From contig DATLUM010000100.1 of assembly GCA_035533095.1 (NCBI GenBank), forward strand, positions 1-52,912: a DNA stretch of 52,912 nucleotides, read 5' to 3'. Positions 30,819 to 39,132 of this stretch are shown here, in pieces (within the stretch, counting starts at the first letter, position 1; each line of letters opens with the position of its first letter). Below the pieces are notes generated by a model. The model made no database searches. It was not told where the DNA came from and saw nothing but the letters and a program-made list of their open reading frames with translations. Made by a program: the position numbers and the translations under genes. The stretch is from Acidimicrobiales bacterium. Its GTDB lineage: Bacteria; Actinomycetota; Acidimicrobiia; Acidimicrobiales; Palsa-688.

Positions 30819-33317
30819 TCAGATCCGTCCGCTCCCCAGGCGAAGCGCTCTTCGAAGATCCCAGCCATGGCGCCTGCTGAGCACGAGAACGGAAACGCCG
30901 GCGGCGACCAGCGCCAGGCCCGCCAGGCCCGCCAGCAGCGCGTCGAACCCAGTGAAGCTGAGAGGTCCGGATCCGCCCTGAGCCGCGGCGGAGCCCGACG
31001 CCTGCGCAATCCGCGCCCCGCTGGACCCTGATCCGTCGGCAAGCGACCCGGTACCGGACCCGCCGCCACTGCCGGCCGGATCCAACCTCGCGGTGGTCGA
31101 GGTGCCGTGCTGAGCGGCCTTCACGGAAGAGCCGAGGATGTAGTCGAACGGGCTGGACGCGTCGACCTGGTTGAACAGTTCGACGGGAGGTGTCGCCTGG
31201 CCCTGGCCCCCGAGGCTGCCGGCGGTCGTAGCGGTGAAGGCCGTCGCGCTGTAGAACTCCGTGCCCGGCTTCGAGTGGTTACCGATCACCGAGAACGGGA
31301 TGTGGATCGTGATCGTCCCGCTTCCCCCGTCGTAGGAGCCGGGCACGGCGGTCGTCGAGTTGAACGCGGTCAGGTCCTTCACCCTGGTCGGTTCGCCGGC
31401 GAAGAAGCGGGGAGCGCCACCGGCCACCGATTCCATTCCCGCGTAGTAGATGTGTCCGTTCCCGGCTCGACCGGGGTCGTACGTCGTGAAGCGCATGATC
31501 CATTCGCCGGTCGTGCCGCCGGCCGCGGGGGTGACCATCAGGTTCGAAAGGTCCTTGACGTTCATGGTCGCTACGAGCCCGTTGGCGTCGCTCGACAGGG
31601 ATGCGCCCGTCAGGTCGAGGTTGTCCCCTGCCGGCGTGAGACTTCCGTTGGCCGAGTAGAAGTCGTCGCCGGCCGGGTCGGTGACCGAGCCCATCGCGAG
31701 ACCGGGGCCGTTGCCCGGCCCGGTGATATCCGGGCCGCCGAGCAGATTGGGGCCTGAAGCCTCGCGTACGACGACGTTCGGTCCGTTGTCACCGACCGCC
31801 CCTGTCGGACCGGTCGTGTAGTAGCCGGATGTGTCGTCCACGTAGGACAGGATCAAGGCACCGCGCGCGTCGTGGTTGACCTCCATGAAGTCCCCGAGAC
31901 TGCGGTCGCCCTGGGTCACCTCGCACAAGGTGCCCTGCGTGCAGATGGGGCCGAACTTGACGGGGTGCTCGCTCGCGGTTGTCACGGTGTAACCGGGCGA
32001 CGAGCCGAGCGCGTTGGTAGTAACCGCAACGTCGATGTTGAACTCGGCGTGGTACAGCTCGTCGAACAGGTAGCCCTTCGGGTCGGGGCTGCCCAGCTGC
32101 TGATTGATGAAGTCCTGCGCAAAACCTTGCGATGCCGGGGTCTCGTGGGTTTCGTTAGCCGAGTACCAGGCGACCGCGACCCGACCCCGTGCGCCGGCGG
32201 TGATCCAAGCGAACGCGTTGGACCCGGTCTTGCTCACCTGTACCGGGTCGCTCCAGTCGATGCCGTCCTTGGACGACGCCACGTACACCTCGTACGGACC
32301 GCTGGGTACGAGGGTGGGGTTGCCCTGGTAGTTCTCGATGGTCTGCTGTTGCGACGCGAAGGCGGCGTAGTAGTCCCCCACGTTGTCCGCGGTGATCGTC
32401 ACGAAGTTGGTCGCGCCGCAGATCTCCGATTTGCCGACGTGCGCCGAGTCCACCGGATAGTCGGGGCAGAGCTTTCCGTTGAGCGTCGCCGTCGTATAGC
32501 TGCCCTGCAACGACTGCACCGACGACCCGGTGATCGTCCCCCGTGTCACCTGCGCCAGGTTGCCGTCACCGGACGAATGAGCGATCAGCGGGTGGCCGTC
32601 CGGGGTCACGACGATGTTGCCGGAGATACCCTCCGATCCCGCGACGCAGTTCAGGCTCCCCCCGCCGACACACCCTCCCTGCACGGCGGTCGGATTGACA
32701 ACGGGATAGAACGCGATCCCGTTGTCGCTTGCCTCGAGAACGAGCTGGTTGCCGATGTTGGCGCTGGAGTCGACGGCGTCGTACTCCTCATAGAGACGGA
32801 AGTCCGGGTCGCCGAGGTTGCCATGTGCGGCGTACCACATGCGGTCGACGGGAGTGTTGTCGGCGCCGGCGCACGTGCTCAGGAACGTCTTGCCACCGTC
32901 GGTGCTGACGCTGTTGGTGAGGTTGGTGAGGTTCTGCAGGTCCGAGAAGAACAGGTCGCCTTTGGGGTCGACCAGCTCTTCGGTGTCGCCGCCGCCCTGG
33001 GGGCAGTTGATCAGGCGCCCGGTCGCGGCGAGGTTCCCCGGTACCAGGTGGAACGAGTTGCCGTGGTCGGTCGATGTCCAAAGCCAGCTGATGGTGGTCG
33101 ACGACCCGTTGGGCACGGAGGTGTAGAGAGTGTCGCCGGGGGCGACCTGGATGTCCGGTTCGAAGCCGTCGCGCTGCTCGTCGGTGACGACCTCGTGCGA
33201 GAACTTCAGTGGAGGCGTATCCGCGGCTGCGTGCGAGGCGTGGTCGGGCAGTGACAGACCCACCAGCCCGGCCCCGGCGATCCCCGCCGCGGCCACAAGA
33301 CGTATCCATCGACGCAC
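30819..33317 (-). CDS. Large secreted protein, sialidase-like propeller with sortase-type C-terminus
   Basis: An 832-residue exported protein starting at GTG 33317 after GGAGGAGG. A signal peptide (~1-32) is followed by a ~450-residue region with BNR/sialidase-like strands (TSTDHGNSF, NSVSTDGGKTF, YVASSKDGIDWSDPVQVSK), a ~200-residue strand-rich domain (DPAGDD, IHIPFSVIG) and a Gly/Ser-rich linker. The C-terminus has LSFTG, a membrane helix and a basic tail. LxFTG-type signals are recognised by actinobacterial class E sortases, so it is probably wall- or membrane-anchored. A catalytic role is not evident. Confidence 0.8.
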   Translation of the reverse strand: MRRWIRLVAAAGIAGAGLVGLSLPDHASHAAADTPPLKFSHEVVTDEQRDGFEPDIQVAPGDTLYTSVPNGSSTTISWLWTSTDHGNSFHLVPGNLAATGRLINCPQGGGDTEELVDPKGDLFFSDLQNLTNLTNSVSTDGGKTFLSTCAGADNTPVDRMWYAAHGNLGDPDFRLYEEYDAVDSSANIGNQLVLEASDNGIAFYPVVNPTAVQGGCVGGGSLNCVAGSEGISGNIVVTPDGHPLIAHSSGDGNLAQVTRGTITGSSVQSLQGSYTTATLNGKLCPDYPVDSAHVGKSEICGATNFVTITADNVGDYYAAFASQQQTIENYQGNPTLVPSGPYEVYVASSKDGIDWSDPVQVSKTGSNAFAWITAGARGRVAVAWYSANETHETPASQGFAQDFINQQLGSPDPKGYLFDELYHAEFNIDVAVTTNALGSSPGYTVTTASEHPVKFGPICTQGTLCEVTQGDRSLGDFMEVNHDARGALILSYVDDTSGYYTTGPTGAVGDNGPNVVVREASGPNLLGGPDITGPGNGPGLAMGSVTDPAGDDFYSANGSLTPAGDNLDLTGASLSSDANGLVATMNVKDLSNLMVTPAAGGTTGEWIMRFTTYDPGRAGNGHIYYAGMESVAGGAPRFFAGEPTRVKDLTAFNSTTAVPGSYDGGSGTITIHIPFSVIGNHSKPGTEFYSATAFTATTAGSLGGQGQATPPVELFNQVDASSPFDYILGSSVKAAQHGTSTTARLDPAGSGGGSGTGSLADGSGSSGARIAQASGSAAAQGGSGPLSFTGFDALLAGLAGLALVAAGVSVLVLSRRHGWDLRRALRLGSGRI

Positions 33318-33402
33318 CTGCCTTGCCTCCTCCGGCCGCGGGCCGACTTCGGACGTTTCGCGGCTTTTATGGGTTCGCCGCCGGGGCGCCGCACACCTGC
33401 CC

Positions 33403-33408
33403 TACCAT
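33403..33408 (+). promoter_or_regulatory. -10 element of the methyltransferase gene
   Basis: TACCAT lies nine bases before ATG 33418, leaving a leader of at most a few nucleotides. There is no Shine-Dalgarno sequence and no clear -35. Confidence 0.35.
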
Positions 33409-33417
33409 CTCGCTGCG

Positions 33418-34230
33418 ATGGCCACGACATGGGATCCCGAGCAGTACCTGCGCTACGGGGACGAGCGGGGCCGCCCCTTCAGCGACCTCCTCGCCCGGGT
33501 CGGCCACCCGCACCCGAAGCGCGTCGTCGACCTCGGCTGCGGCCCTGGCACCACCACCGAGCAGCTGCTCGCGCGCTGGCCGGACGCGCACATCCTCGGT
33601 GTCGACAACTCGGAGGAGATGATCTCGCACGCCCGGGCGCTGGAGGTACCAGGCCGGCTCGATTTCCAGCCCGGCGACCTGCGCGACTGGGAGCCCTCGG
33701 GGCCGGTCGACGTGCTCCTGTGCTGCGCGACCCTCCAGTGGGTGCCCGATCACGTCGAGTTGTTCCCGCGCCTGATCGGCGCCTTGTCGCCCACGGGCGT
33801 GTTCGCGTTCCAGGTGCCCGCGAATTTCGATCAACCGAGCCACACGCTGCTCCACGAACTGGCCGCGTCGCAGCGGTGGTCGGCCTTGCTCGGCGGCCTG
33901 GTTCGTCCCGATCCGGTCCTCGAGCCGGCCGGGTACCTCGCCGCGCTCATGGACGCCGGCGCGGCCGCCGACGTGTGGTCGACCACATACCTGCACGTTC
34001 TGCACGGGCCCGACGCGGTGCTCGAATGGGTGCGCGGGACAGCGCTGAGGCCCTATCTAAGTGCCCTGGACGCTGCCGGCGGCGGCGCGACCGAGGAGTT
34101 CCTCGCCGCGTACTCGGCCTCGCTGCGGGCGGCGTACCCCCAGGACGGTCACGGGCGGACGACATTCCCGTTCCGCCGGATTTTCGCCGTCGCCGCGCCC
34201 CTGCGCGAGGAGACCGCCGGCGCGCCCTGA
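33418..34230 (+). CDS. tam: Trans-aconitate 2-methyltransferase-like SAM methyltransferase
   Basis: A 270-residue class I methyltransferase that resembles Tam from end to end. It begins TWDPEQYLRYGDERGRPFSD, then SAM-binding motif I VVDLGCGPGTTTEQLL, acidic loop GVDNSEEM, post-motif LLCCATLQWVPDH and the conserved AFQVPANFDQPSH. Tam esterifies the spontaneous trans-aconitate by-product of the TCA cycle. The same fold is used on other small acids, so the substrate is not certain. Starts at ATG 33418. Confidence 0.88.
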   Translation: MATTWDPEQYLRYGDERGRPFSDLLARVGHPHPKRVVDLGCGPGTTTEQLLARWPDAHILGVDNSEEMISHARALEVPGRLDFQPGDLRDWEPSGPVDVLLCCATLQWVPDHVELFPRLIGALSPTGVFAFQVPANFDQPSHTLLHELAASQRWSALLGGLVRPDPVLEPAGYLAALMDAGAAADVWSTTYLHVLHGPDAVLEWVRGTALRPYLSALDAAGGGATEEFLAAYSASLRAAYPQDGHGRTTFPFRRIFAVAAPLREETAGAP

Positions 34231-34305
34231 AGCTTGAAGCGAAGCTCGGCATCTGCCAGCATCATCCACCGAAGGGTCATCAGGGCTAGGCAAGAGAGGC
34301 ACGCA

Positions 34306-34602
34306 GTGCACGACGGAGAACGCCTCATCGCGGAACAGGATGTAGTCATCCGCGACCATCACGTGTTGAACGTGCGGATATCAGAGCACATGTCGGAGAG
34401 CTTCTGGCGGCTCGACGTATCCAACCCGGCGGCGCTGCGCGCGTCGATGACGACCACGGTCAGTGAGACCGACAGCTTCTTGATGCACCTCATCAACGAC
34501 GCCGTCAGCGGCCAGTCAGCCGCCTGGCGCCAGCTCGCCGAGTGGGGCCACGAGAACCTGAGCCGCCCCGCGCCCGGTTTCCGGCTCGCGCCCGCTGGCT
34601 AG
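34306..34602 (+). CDS. Hypothetical protein, 98 aa
   Basis: Starts at GTG 34306 with GAGAGG six bases upstream. The product is VHDGERLIAEQDVVIRDHHV followed by a helical segment (FWRLDVSNPAALRASMTTTV) and SAAWRQLAEWGHENL. It looks like a genuine soluble protein, but no family is recognised. Confidence 0.5.
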   Translation: MHDGERLIAEQDVVIRDHHVLNVRISEHMSESFWRLDVSNPAALRASMTTTVSETDSFLMHLINDAVSGQSAAWRQLAEWGHENLSRPAPGFRLAPAG

Positions 34603-34613
34603 CATCACCGCCC

Positions 34614-34883
34614 ATGTCAGTCTCAGGTCCGGAGGAGCTCGCGCTGCAAGCCGCTGAGGTAGCCCGGTCGGGAGGCGAGACCGAGGCAATCATCGAGGCG
34701 GCGGGCGGTGACCGCGCCGCTCTCGAGTCGGCCCGGGACCGGGTGGCCGCCATGGTTCGCCGGCGCGTCGACGACTTCGAGTCCACCGCCGCGCTGCGCC
34801 TGCTCAACCGGGCGCTGTCGGAGTCGCCGCCAGCGGACCCGTTCGACTGGCAAGTCCGGTGGGAGAGGCACCGCAAGCCCTGA
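34614..34883 (+). CDS. Hypothetical helical protein, 89 aa
   Basis: Starts at ATG 34614, 11 bp after the preceding stop. The product is almost entirely predicted helix and acidic/Ala-rich (EELALQAAEVARSGGETEAI, then ALESARDRVAAMVRRRVDDF). It ends one base before the convergent dehydrogenase-like gene. No family is recognised. Confidence 0.55.
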   Translation: MSVSGPEELALQAAEVARSGGETEAIIEAAGGDRAALESARDRVAAMVRRRVDDFESTAALRLLNRALSESPPADPFDWQVRWERHRKP

Positions 34884-35879
34884 CTATGCGAGCGAAGGGT
34901 GTCCTTCGAACGAGCTCACCCGCACACCCATCGACGCGAGGTCTTTGAGAAAAAGACCCGGCGTGGTGATCATCTCGCTTAAGCCTCCGGCACCGGTCCG
35001 CGCGAGCAGCCCCCGGCCGGCCCACATGGCTGCAAGCGTGCAAGCGGCCGATGCGGCCACCGCTGGAGGCGCCGCCGCACCGAGTATCGACGTCTGCGCC
35101 TGCCCCGATGCCCACCCGCGAACCTCCGCCCGGACCGCGCCCACCAGGCCCTCTGGGTGGGGCGGGCGCATCATCGGCAGCCAAGAGGTCATCCGGTCCC
35201 GCCGGGTCGCTTCCAGCCGCGCGGTGACCCGCCGCGCCTGCGGGAACGCCGGCACGAGCAGCAGCGGGTCCGCCAGGCCGGCGCGATAACAATCGGCGCC
35301 GCCGACGGGCTCGGGAAACCACACGAGCTCGCGACCGGAACCGCCAGGCCGGCGCCGCCACTCACCGTCCTCCCAGTCCAGCGCCACCGATGTAAGCGCG
35401 GCGTGGTGGCGCCGCGCGCAGGCCGGGCCACCAGTCCCGACGCTCGCGACGTGCACCTCGTCGACCCGGTCGAACGACCCGCGCAGGTGGGCTGCGAGTA
35501 CGCACCCCACGCCGGGCGCCATCGCGACACCGATGGCAACCGACCGCTCGAGCGTCCGCGCGAGCCGGTCACACGCCATGAGCTGGCGCACCTCTGACGG
35601 GTCGTCGGCGCACGACACCACGTGGCTTCCGTGCGCGAGTGCCACCTCCGCTGCACGCCGGTTCCCCACCGGTACCGCGACAACCGTCACGTCCGCTGGC
35701 GGAACCTCGTCCACGCCACCCCGGCGGAGGGTTGCCCGCGAACCGAGCTCACGCAGAAGGCCCGCGACCCTTCCCGGGTCGCGGGCCACGATCGTCAACG
35801 ACTCGACCTCCGCCTCTCCAGCCAGGTTCTGAGCCACCCGCCGGCCGACCGCGCCGGCGCCGACGAGTGCTACACGCAC
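34884..35879 (-). CDS. Saccharopine dehydrogenase-like NAD(P)-binding protein
   Basis: A 331-residue protein starting at GTG 35879 (VRVALVGAGAVGRRVAQ), with a GTAGGGGT site upstream. The Rossmann GAGAVG motif, the VARDPGR acidic/basic loop and the CADDPSEV segment resemble saccharopine dehydrogenase-family oxidoreductases. It is the last gene of the seven-gene minus-strand operon with the Mau-like genes, 11 bp after the 45-aa ORF. A role in that pathway is likely from position, but its substrate is unknown. Confidence 0.7.
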   Translation of the reverse strand: MRVALVGAGAVGRRVAQNLAGEAEVESLTIVARDPGRVAGLLRELGSRATLRRGGVDEVPPADVTVVAVPVGNRRAAEVALAHGSHVVSCADDPSEVRQLMACDRLARTLERSVAIGVAMAPGVGCVLAAHLRGSFDRVDEVHVASVGTGGPACARRHHAALTSVALDWEDGEWRRRPGGSGRELVWFPEPVGGADCYRAGLADPLLLVPAFPQARRVTARLEATRRDRMTSWLPMMRPPHPEGLVGAVRAEVRGWASGQAQTSILGAAAPPAVAASAACTLAAMWAGRGLLARTGAGGLSEMITTPGLFLKDLASMGVRVSSFEGHPSLA

Positions 35880-35890
35880 CGCGCTGACCC

Positions 35891-36028
35891 CTACCCGAGC
35901 TCGTCCGGTGGCAGCTCCCGCCACCCGCCGCGCTTGGGTGGTGTGCCACCTGTACCCCTGAGCCTCACGACGCCGGCGATTATCACCGTCGTGCCGACGG
36001 CAAGGAGCATGCGCCGCAGGGTCTTCAC
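35891..36028 (-). CDS. 45-aa single-pass membrane protein in the Mau-like operon
   Basis: Starts at GTG 36028, overlapping the upstream stop by 4 bp (GTGA). The product has one hydrophobic helix (MLLAVGTTVIIAGVVRLRG) and a polar C-terminus (GGWRELPPDELG). Coupled translation and membrane topology argue it is real. No family is recognised. Confidence 0.6.
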   Translation of the reverse strand: MKTLRRMLLAVGTTVIIAGVVRLRGTGGTPPKRGGWRELPPDELG

Positions 36029-36804
36029 TGGCTGGGCATCCTACCGATGAGAGCCGGCCGTACCTTCACCGCGACCGCCGCCAGGACAGCGACCGCCACG
36101 GCTGCCGCAGGGACGGCTCCGATGATCATGACGGCAGCGAGGCCGGCGCCCGACTGGATCACGATGGTCGACCAGCGGACCGACTCGCGGATCGTGTCCA
36201 TCCACCGGTGTAGTCGGCGGAGCTTGTCCGGTGTCGAAGCCCGCGAGGTGAGCAGGACTGCGAGCCCCCTCAGGGTGCCGAAAGTCGTGCACACGACGAT
36301 CGACACGGCCGGACTCCCGCTGATCAAAGCGAGGAACGCCATCGTGAACACCGCCGACGTCATGATGTAGGTGGTTACGCCGGAACCCATCTGCCAACCG
36401 AACCCGCCGGCGTAGACCCAACGGCGGTAGCGGGAGAGCCACCGGTCGTTGACCTGGCGCCGGTGCAACGGCAGCAGCGGCCCGAGCAATTCCCCGTCTA
36501 CCGCGGCTCCGGCAAGCGAAACCAACGCGGCTAGCACTGCTGTTATGACTGTGTGCCCGGCCACACCGGCTCCATATGCGGCGGCGAGCAATGCGCCCGG
36601 CACACCCAAGGATGCGCCTCCGACGGCGGCACCGGCCACGAACCACGCGGCTGTGACGCCGAAGCGGTACCCGCGGACCCGTTCACCGAAGGGAGTGATC
36701 GTGGACAGCATGGACAAGCCACACGGTGACCACGTCGAACGGGCCGCCGCTGCTGCAGCAACAGCGAGCGCGATCGGGGTGATGACATCGGCGGGTTGTG
36801 TCAT
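36025..36804 (-). CDS. Polytopic membrane protein of the Mau-like operon
   Basis: A 259-residue protein with about six hydrophobic segments and a conserved-looking N-terminal motif STWSPCGLSMLSTITPFGER. It overlaps the MauA-like gene upstream (ATGA) and the 45-aa ORF downstream (GTGA). From memory, this kind of protein accompanies Cys-rich Tat-exported MauA-like proteins in actinobacteria, where it may help maturation or anchoring. Biochemical function is unknown. Confidence 0.65.
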   Translation of the reverse strand: MTQPADVITPIALAVAAAAAARSTWSPCGLSMLSTITPFGERVRGYRFGVTAAWFVAGAAVGGASLGVPGALLAAAYGAGVAGHTVITAVLAALVSLAGAAVDGELLGPLLPLHRRQVNDRWLSRYRRWVYAGGFGWQMGSGVTTYIMTSAVFTMAFLALISGSPAVSIVVCTTFGTLRGLAVLLTSRASTPDKLRRLHRWMDTIRESVRWSTIVIQSGAGLAAVMIIGAVPAAAVAVAVLAAVAVKVRPALIGRMPSQ

Positions 36805-38156
36805 GCGGCCGACCCGAAGAACCTGGCATCACCGAAGGTGAAGATCCCGCCATCGGCCGCGACCAACCAGTAACCCCTCCCCGACGGGCTCGACGCCATC
36901 CCCACGATGGGCGCGTTCAGGTGCTGGCCACCCATGGACCCGAAGAACCCTGCGTCGCCGAACGTGAAGATCCCACCGTCGGCGGCCACCAGCCAGTAGC
37001 CGCCTCCCGTAGACGTCGAGGCCATCCCGACAACCGGCTGGTTCAGGTGCTGGCCACCCATCGACCCGAAGAACCCTGCGTCGCCGAACGTGAAGATCCC
37101 ACCGTCGGCGGCCACCAGCCAGTAGCCGCCTCCCGTCGGCGTCACCGCCATCCCGACAACCGGCTGGTTCAGGTGCTGGCCACCCATCGACCCTTCGTAG
37201 GGCGTGTCGAAGGTGAACACGCCGCCGTCGGCGGCAGCGAAGTAATAACCGGCTGTGGCGTGGTCGGCGGCCATCCCGGTCACGGGCTGGTTCAGGTGCT
37301 GGCTGCCCATGGAGCCGTAGAAAGTGGCCCCTCCGAAACTGAACAGGCCTCCGTCCGCGGCGACCATCCAGTAGCCGTCGCCCTTCGGGTCGCTCGCCAT
37401 CCCCACCACCGACTGATTCAGGTGCTGGCCTTTCATCGACCCATAGTCGGTAGCCGACCCGAAAGTCCTGATCCCCCCGTCTGCGTACACGATCCAGTAA
37501 CCGTCACCCAGGAGCGTCGCAGCCATGCCGACGGCGTCGTTGTTGCTGGTCGGCCCGTTCTGGCAGGGCGCGTAGTGGTTGGCCGTCGTGTCGTCGGTCT
37601 GTGCCACCGTCGTGCAGGTCGGGTCGAAGACCCACGGCGGCGTGCACGAGACCATCCTGCAGGCGATCCGGCCGCTGCACGCGATCTCCTGGTGGCATTG
37701 CCCGTAACGGAACTCCGTGCAGCCGACTTGCCGGTTGCCGCAACTCCCGAGCGCGCATTCGCAAGTGAGGTTGTCGCAGGACGGGCAGAAGTTTCCGCCC
37801 CCGCAACCGCAGCCCTGGCACTCCCCCATGCAGTCGATGTAGTACCTGGGCCCCGAGCAGTACATGGAGCCGTCCGCCTTCCACCACCCGCCTGCGAAGG
37901 TGCCGGGCGGGCAGGCGTTGATGCCGTTGTTGATCGTGCAGCAGAACTGCGTGTACCCGTCGCAGCACAGCTGCGAGCAATCGCAAGCCTGCCCCCCGCC
38001 GCACCGGCAGATGTACGCGTATGCCGAGCCGGGTCTGAGCAAGAAGTCGACAGGCGCAACCGTCAACGCCGTGGCTGTCAGCGTTGCCTTGGTCAAGAAG
38101 CTTCGGCGTGACGTTCGGCCGAGCAGGTAATCGCCGATCCGCTCGGTCATCGTCAT
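36801..38156 (-). CDS. Tat-exported Cys-rich MauA-like protein fused to six GYWLVAADGG repeats
   Basis: A 451-residue protein. ATG 38156 overlaps the MauE-like stop (ATGA). A twin-arginine signal (RTSRRSFLTKATLTATALTV) leads to a ~150-residue domain with about 26 cysteines. It includes ACPPGTFAGGWWKADGSMYC and RYYIDCMGEC, which resemble the methylamine dehydrogenase light chain around its first quinone-forming Trp. The last ~260 residues are six repeats of ~42 residues, the sixth truncated after FFGS and the missing part supplied by a half repeat (AVGMAATL) before the first, as in closed beta-propellers. The amine dehydrogenase heavy chain, itself a propeller, has no separate gene here. Confidence 0.8.
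   Translation of the reverse strand: MTMTERIGDYLLGRTSRRSFLTKATLTATALTVAPVDFLLRPGSAYAYICRCGGGQACDCSQLCCDGYTQFCCTINNGINACPPGTFAGGWWKADGSMYCSGPRYYIDCMGECQGCGCGGGNFCPSCDNLTCECALGSCGNRQVGCTEFRYGQCHQEIACSGRIACRMVSCTPPWVFDPTCTTVAQTDDTTANHYAPCQNGPTSNNDAVGMAATLLGDGYWIVYADGGIRTFGSATDYGSMKGQHLNQSVVGMASDPKGDGYWMVAADGGLFSFGGATFYGSMGSQHLNQPVTGMAADHATAGYYFAAADGGVFTFDTPYEGSMGGQHLNQPVVGMAVTPTGGGYWLVAADGGIFTFGDAGFFGSMGGQHLNQPVVGMASTSTGGGYWLVAADGGIFTFGDAGFFGSMGGQHLNAPIVGMASSPSGRGYWLVAADGGIFTFGDARFFGSAA
36915..37136 (-). repeat. Near-identical 126-bp tandem repeats inside the MauA-like gene
   Basis: The 96-bp segments 36915-37010 and 37041-37136 differ at one base that I can see, and a third partial copy starts at 37,167. 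The 126-bp period equals one 42-residue protein repeat, indicating recent duplication or gene conversion between repeats 4 and 5. Confidence 0.85.
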
Positions 38157-38671
38157 TGCCGTCGCGCCTCCGCCAGTGGGTTGGTCCAGACGATGTAGGC
38201 CATCAGAGCGACCAGCGCGCTGATGATCAGGAGCGCCCAGCCTGTCCACGGTTGCCCGGACAGTGCGCTGGACAGGCCACGCGGCCGCCCACAAACCCAG
38301 ATCGCTGCGCTGAGCACCGCACCGATGTCGAGTGCCAGATGGGAACGGCTCGGGACCGAGTCTCGGCGGCCGAAGCATCCGCACGTCGACAGCGGCCACC
38401 CCTTGCGCAGGGCGATCCCGACAAAGATCGCGAAAGCCAGGTAGGAGGCTCCGACGAGGGCGCCGGTGATCGGATTCGGTACGGCGAGCGCCGCGACCGC
38501 AACCGCGATCTCTGCGGCGGCACCCGCCCGCACCGCCCATCGCCCGGCCTTGATTCCCGCCACATGCAGCGCCCTCGCTGTGTAGTCAGGATTCATCGCC
38601 TTCGCGGCGCCGGCCAGCCCGAGCAGGACGGTTGACGCAAGAAATGGCGCGGTGACCGCGGGAACGCTCAA
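38153..38671 (-). CDS. MauE/DoxX-like redox-associated membrane protein
   Basis: A 172-residue four-helix membrane protein starting at TTG 38671, overlapping the upstream stop (TTGA). It carries the MauE hallmark loop STCGCFGRRDSVPSRSH between helices, plus FLASTVLLGLAGAAKAMNP and ALVGASYLAFAIFVG. MauE proteins support disulfide formation and maturation of the methylamine dehydrogenase light chain. Its position immediately before the Cys-rich MauA-like gene fits a maturation role. Confidence 0.8.
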   Translation of the reverse strand: MSVPAVTAPFLASTVLLGLAGAAKAMNPDYTARALHVAGIKAGRWAVRAGAAAEIAVAVAALAVPNPITGALVGASYLAFAIFVGIALRKGWPLSTCGCFGRRDSVPSRSHLALDIGAVLSAAIWVCGRPRGLSSALSGQPWTGWALLIISALVALMAYIVWTNPLAEARRQ

Positions 38672-39132
38672 AGCGGGTCGACCACCAGCGTCGAGATGAG
38701 CTCGTTTGCCTTACGAGCCAGCGCGAGCCGGTTCGCCATCGAGCCGATCACGGTGTACAGGCATAGCGCGCGACCGGCGATGGCGACGAAACGCTGGACT
38801 CCCGCTTGCCTGCGGATCACGCGCTGCAACTGACGGGAGCGAAACGACTCCGGGGTCACGCGCGGGACGACGGCCACCGGTTGGAAGAGCGTGGCTTCCT
38901 TCTGCCATGGACCGAAGTCGAGAAGGCTGATGAATACATCGTCGGGTCCGAGGGTCTCGACGACGCCGGCTCCGTAGTCCCCGCGCCCCGACGAAAGCGG
39001 GCGGGTCGCGGCGTGAAGGATCGGATAGGTGCGCTCACCGGGTCCCGGTGGGCGCCGGTAGATGGCCGCTTCCCATCCGGAGGGCGGCGTGACGGAAAAG
39101 CCGTGGGCCGTGATCTTCCTCGACGAGCTCAC
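38668..39132 (-). CDS. Unknown protein of the Mau-like operon (154 aa)
   Basis: Starts at GTG 39132 overlapping the MauD-like stop (GTGA), and its own stop overlaps the MauE-like start (TTGA). The soluble product includes HGFSVTPPSGWEAAIYRRPP, HAATRPLSSGRGDYGAGVVE and a C-terminal helical tail (ANRLALARKANELISTLVV). It has no signal peptide or membrane helix. The coupled position marks it as a functional part of the system, but no family is recognised. Confidence 0.6.
   Translation of the reverse strand: MSSSRKITAHGFSVTPPSGWEAAIYRRPPGPGERTYPILHAATRPLSSGRGDYGAGVVETLGPDDVFISLLDFGPWQKEATLFQPVAVVPRVTPESFRSRQLQRVIRRQAGVQRFVAIAGRALCLYTVIGSMANRLALARKANELISTLVVDPL

Noticed and set aside
36801-37545. 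Regular ~126-bp repeats considered as a CRISPR array
   Set aside because: Repeats are in frame, coding and contiguous, and match a protein repeat; there are no spacers or cas genes. No CRISPR array was seen anywhere in the window.
36801-38156. Calling the protein a true methylamine dehydrogenase light chain
   Set aside because: It has about twice the usual number of cysteines, MauB and MauG are absent, and similarity is confined to a short region, so only MauA-like is justified.
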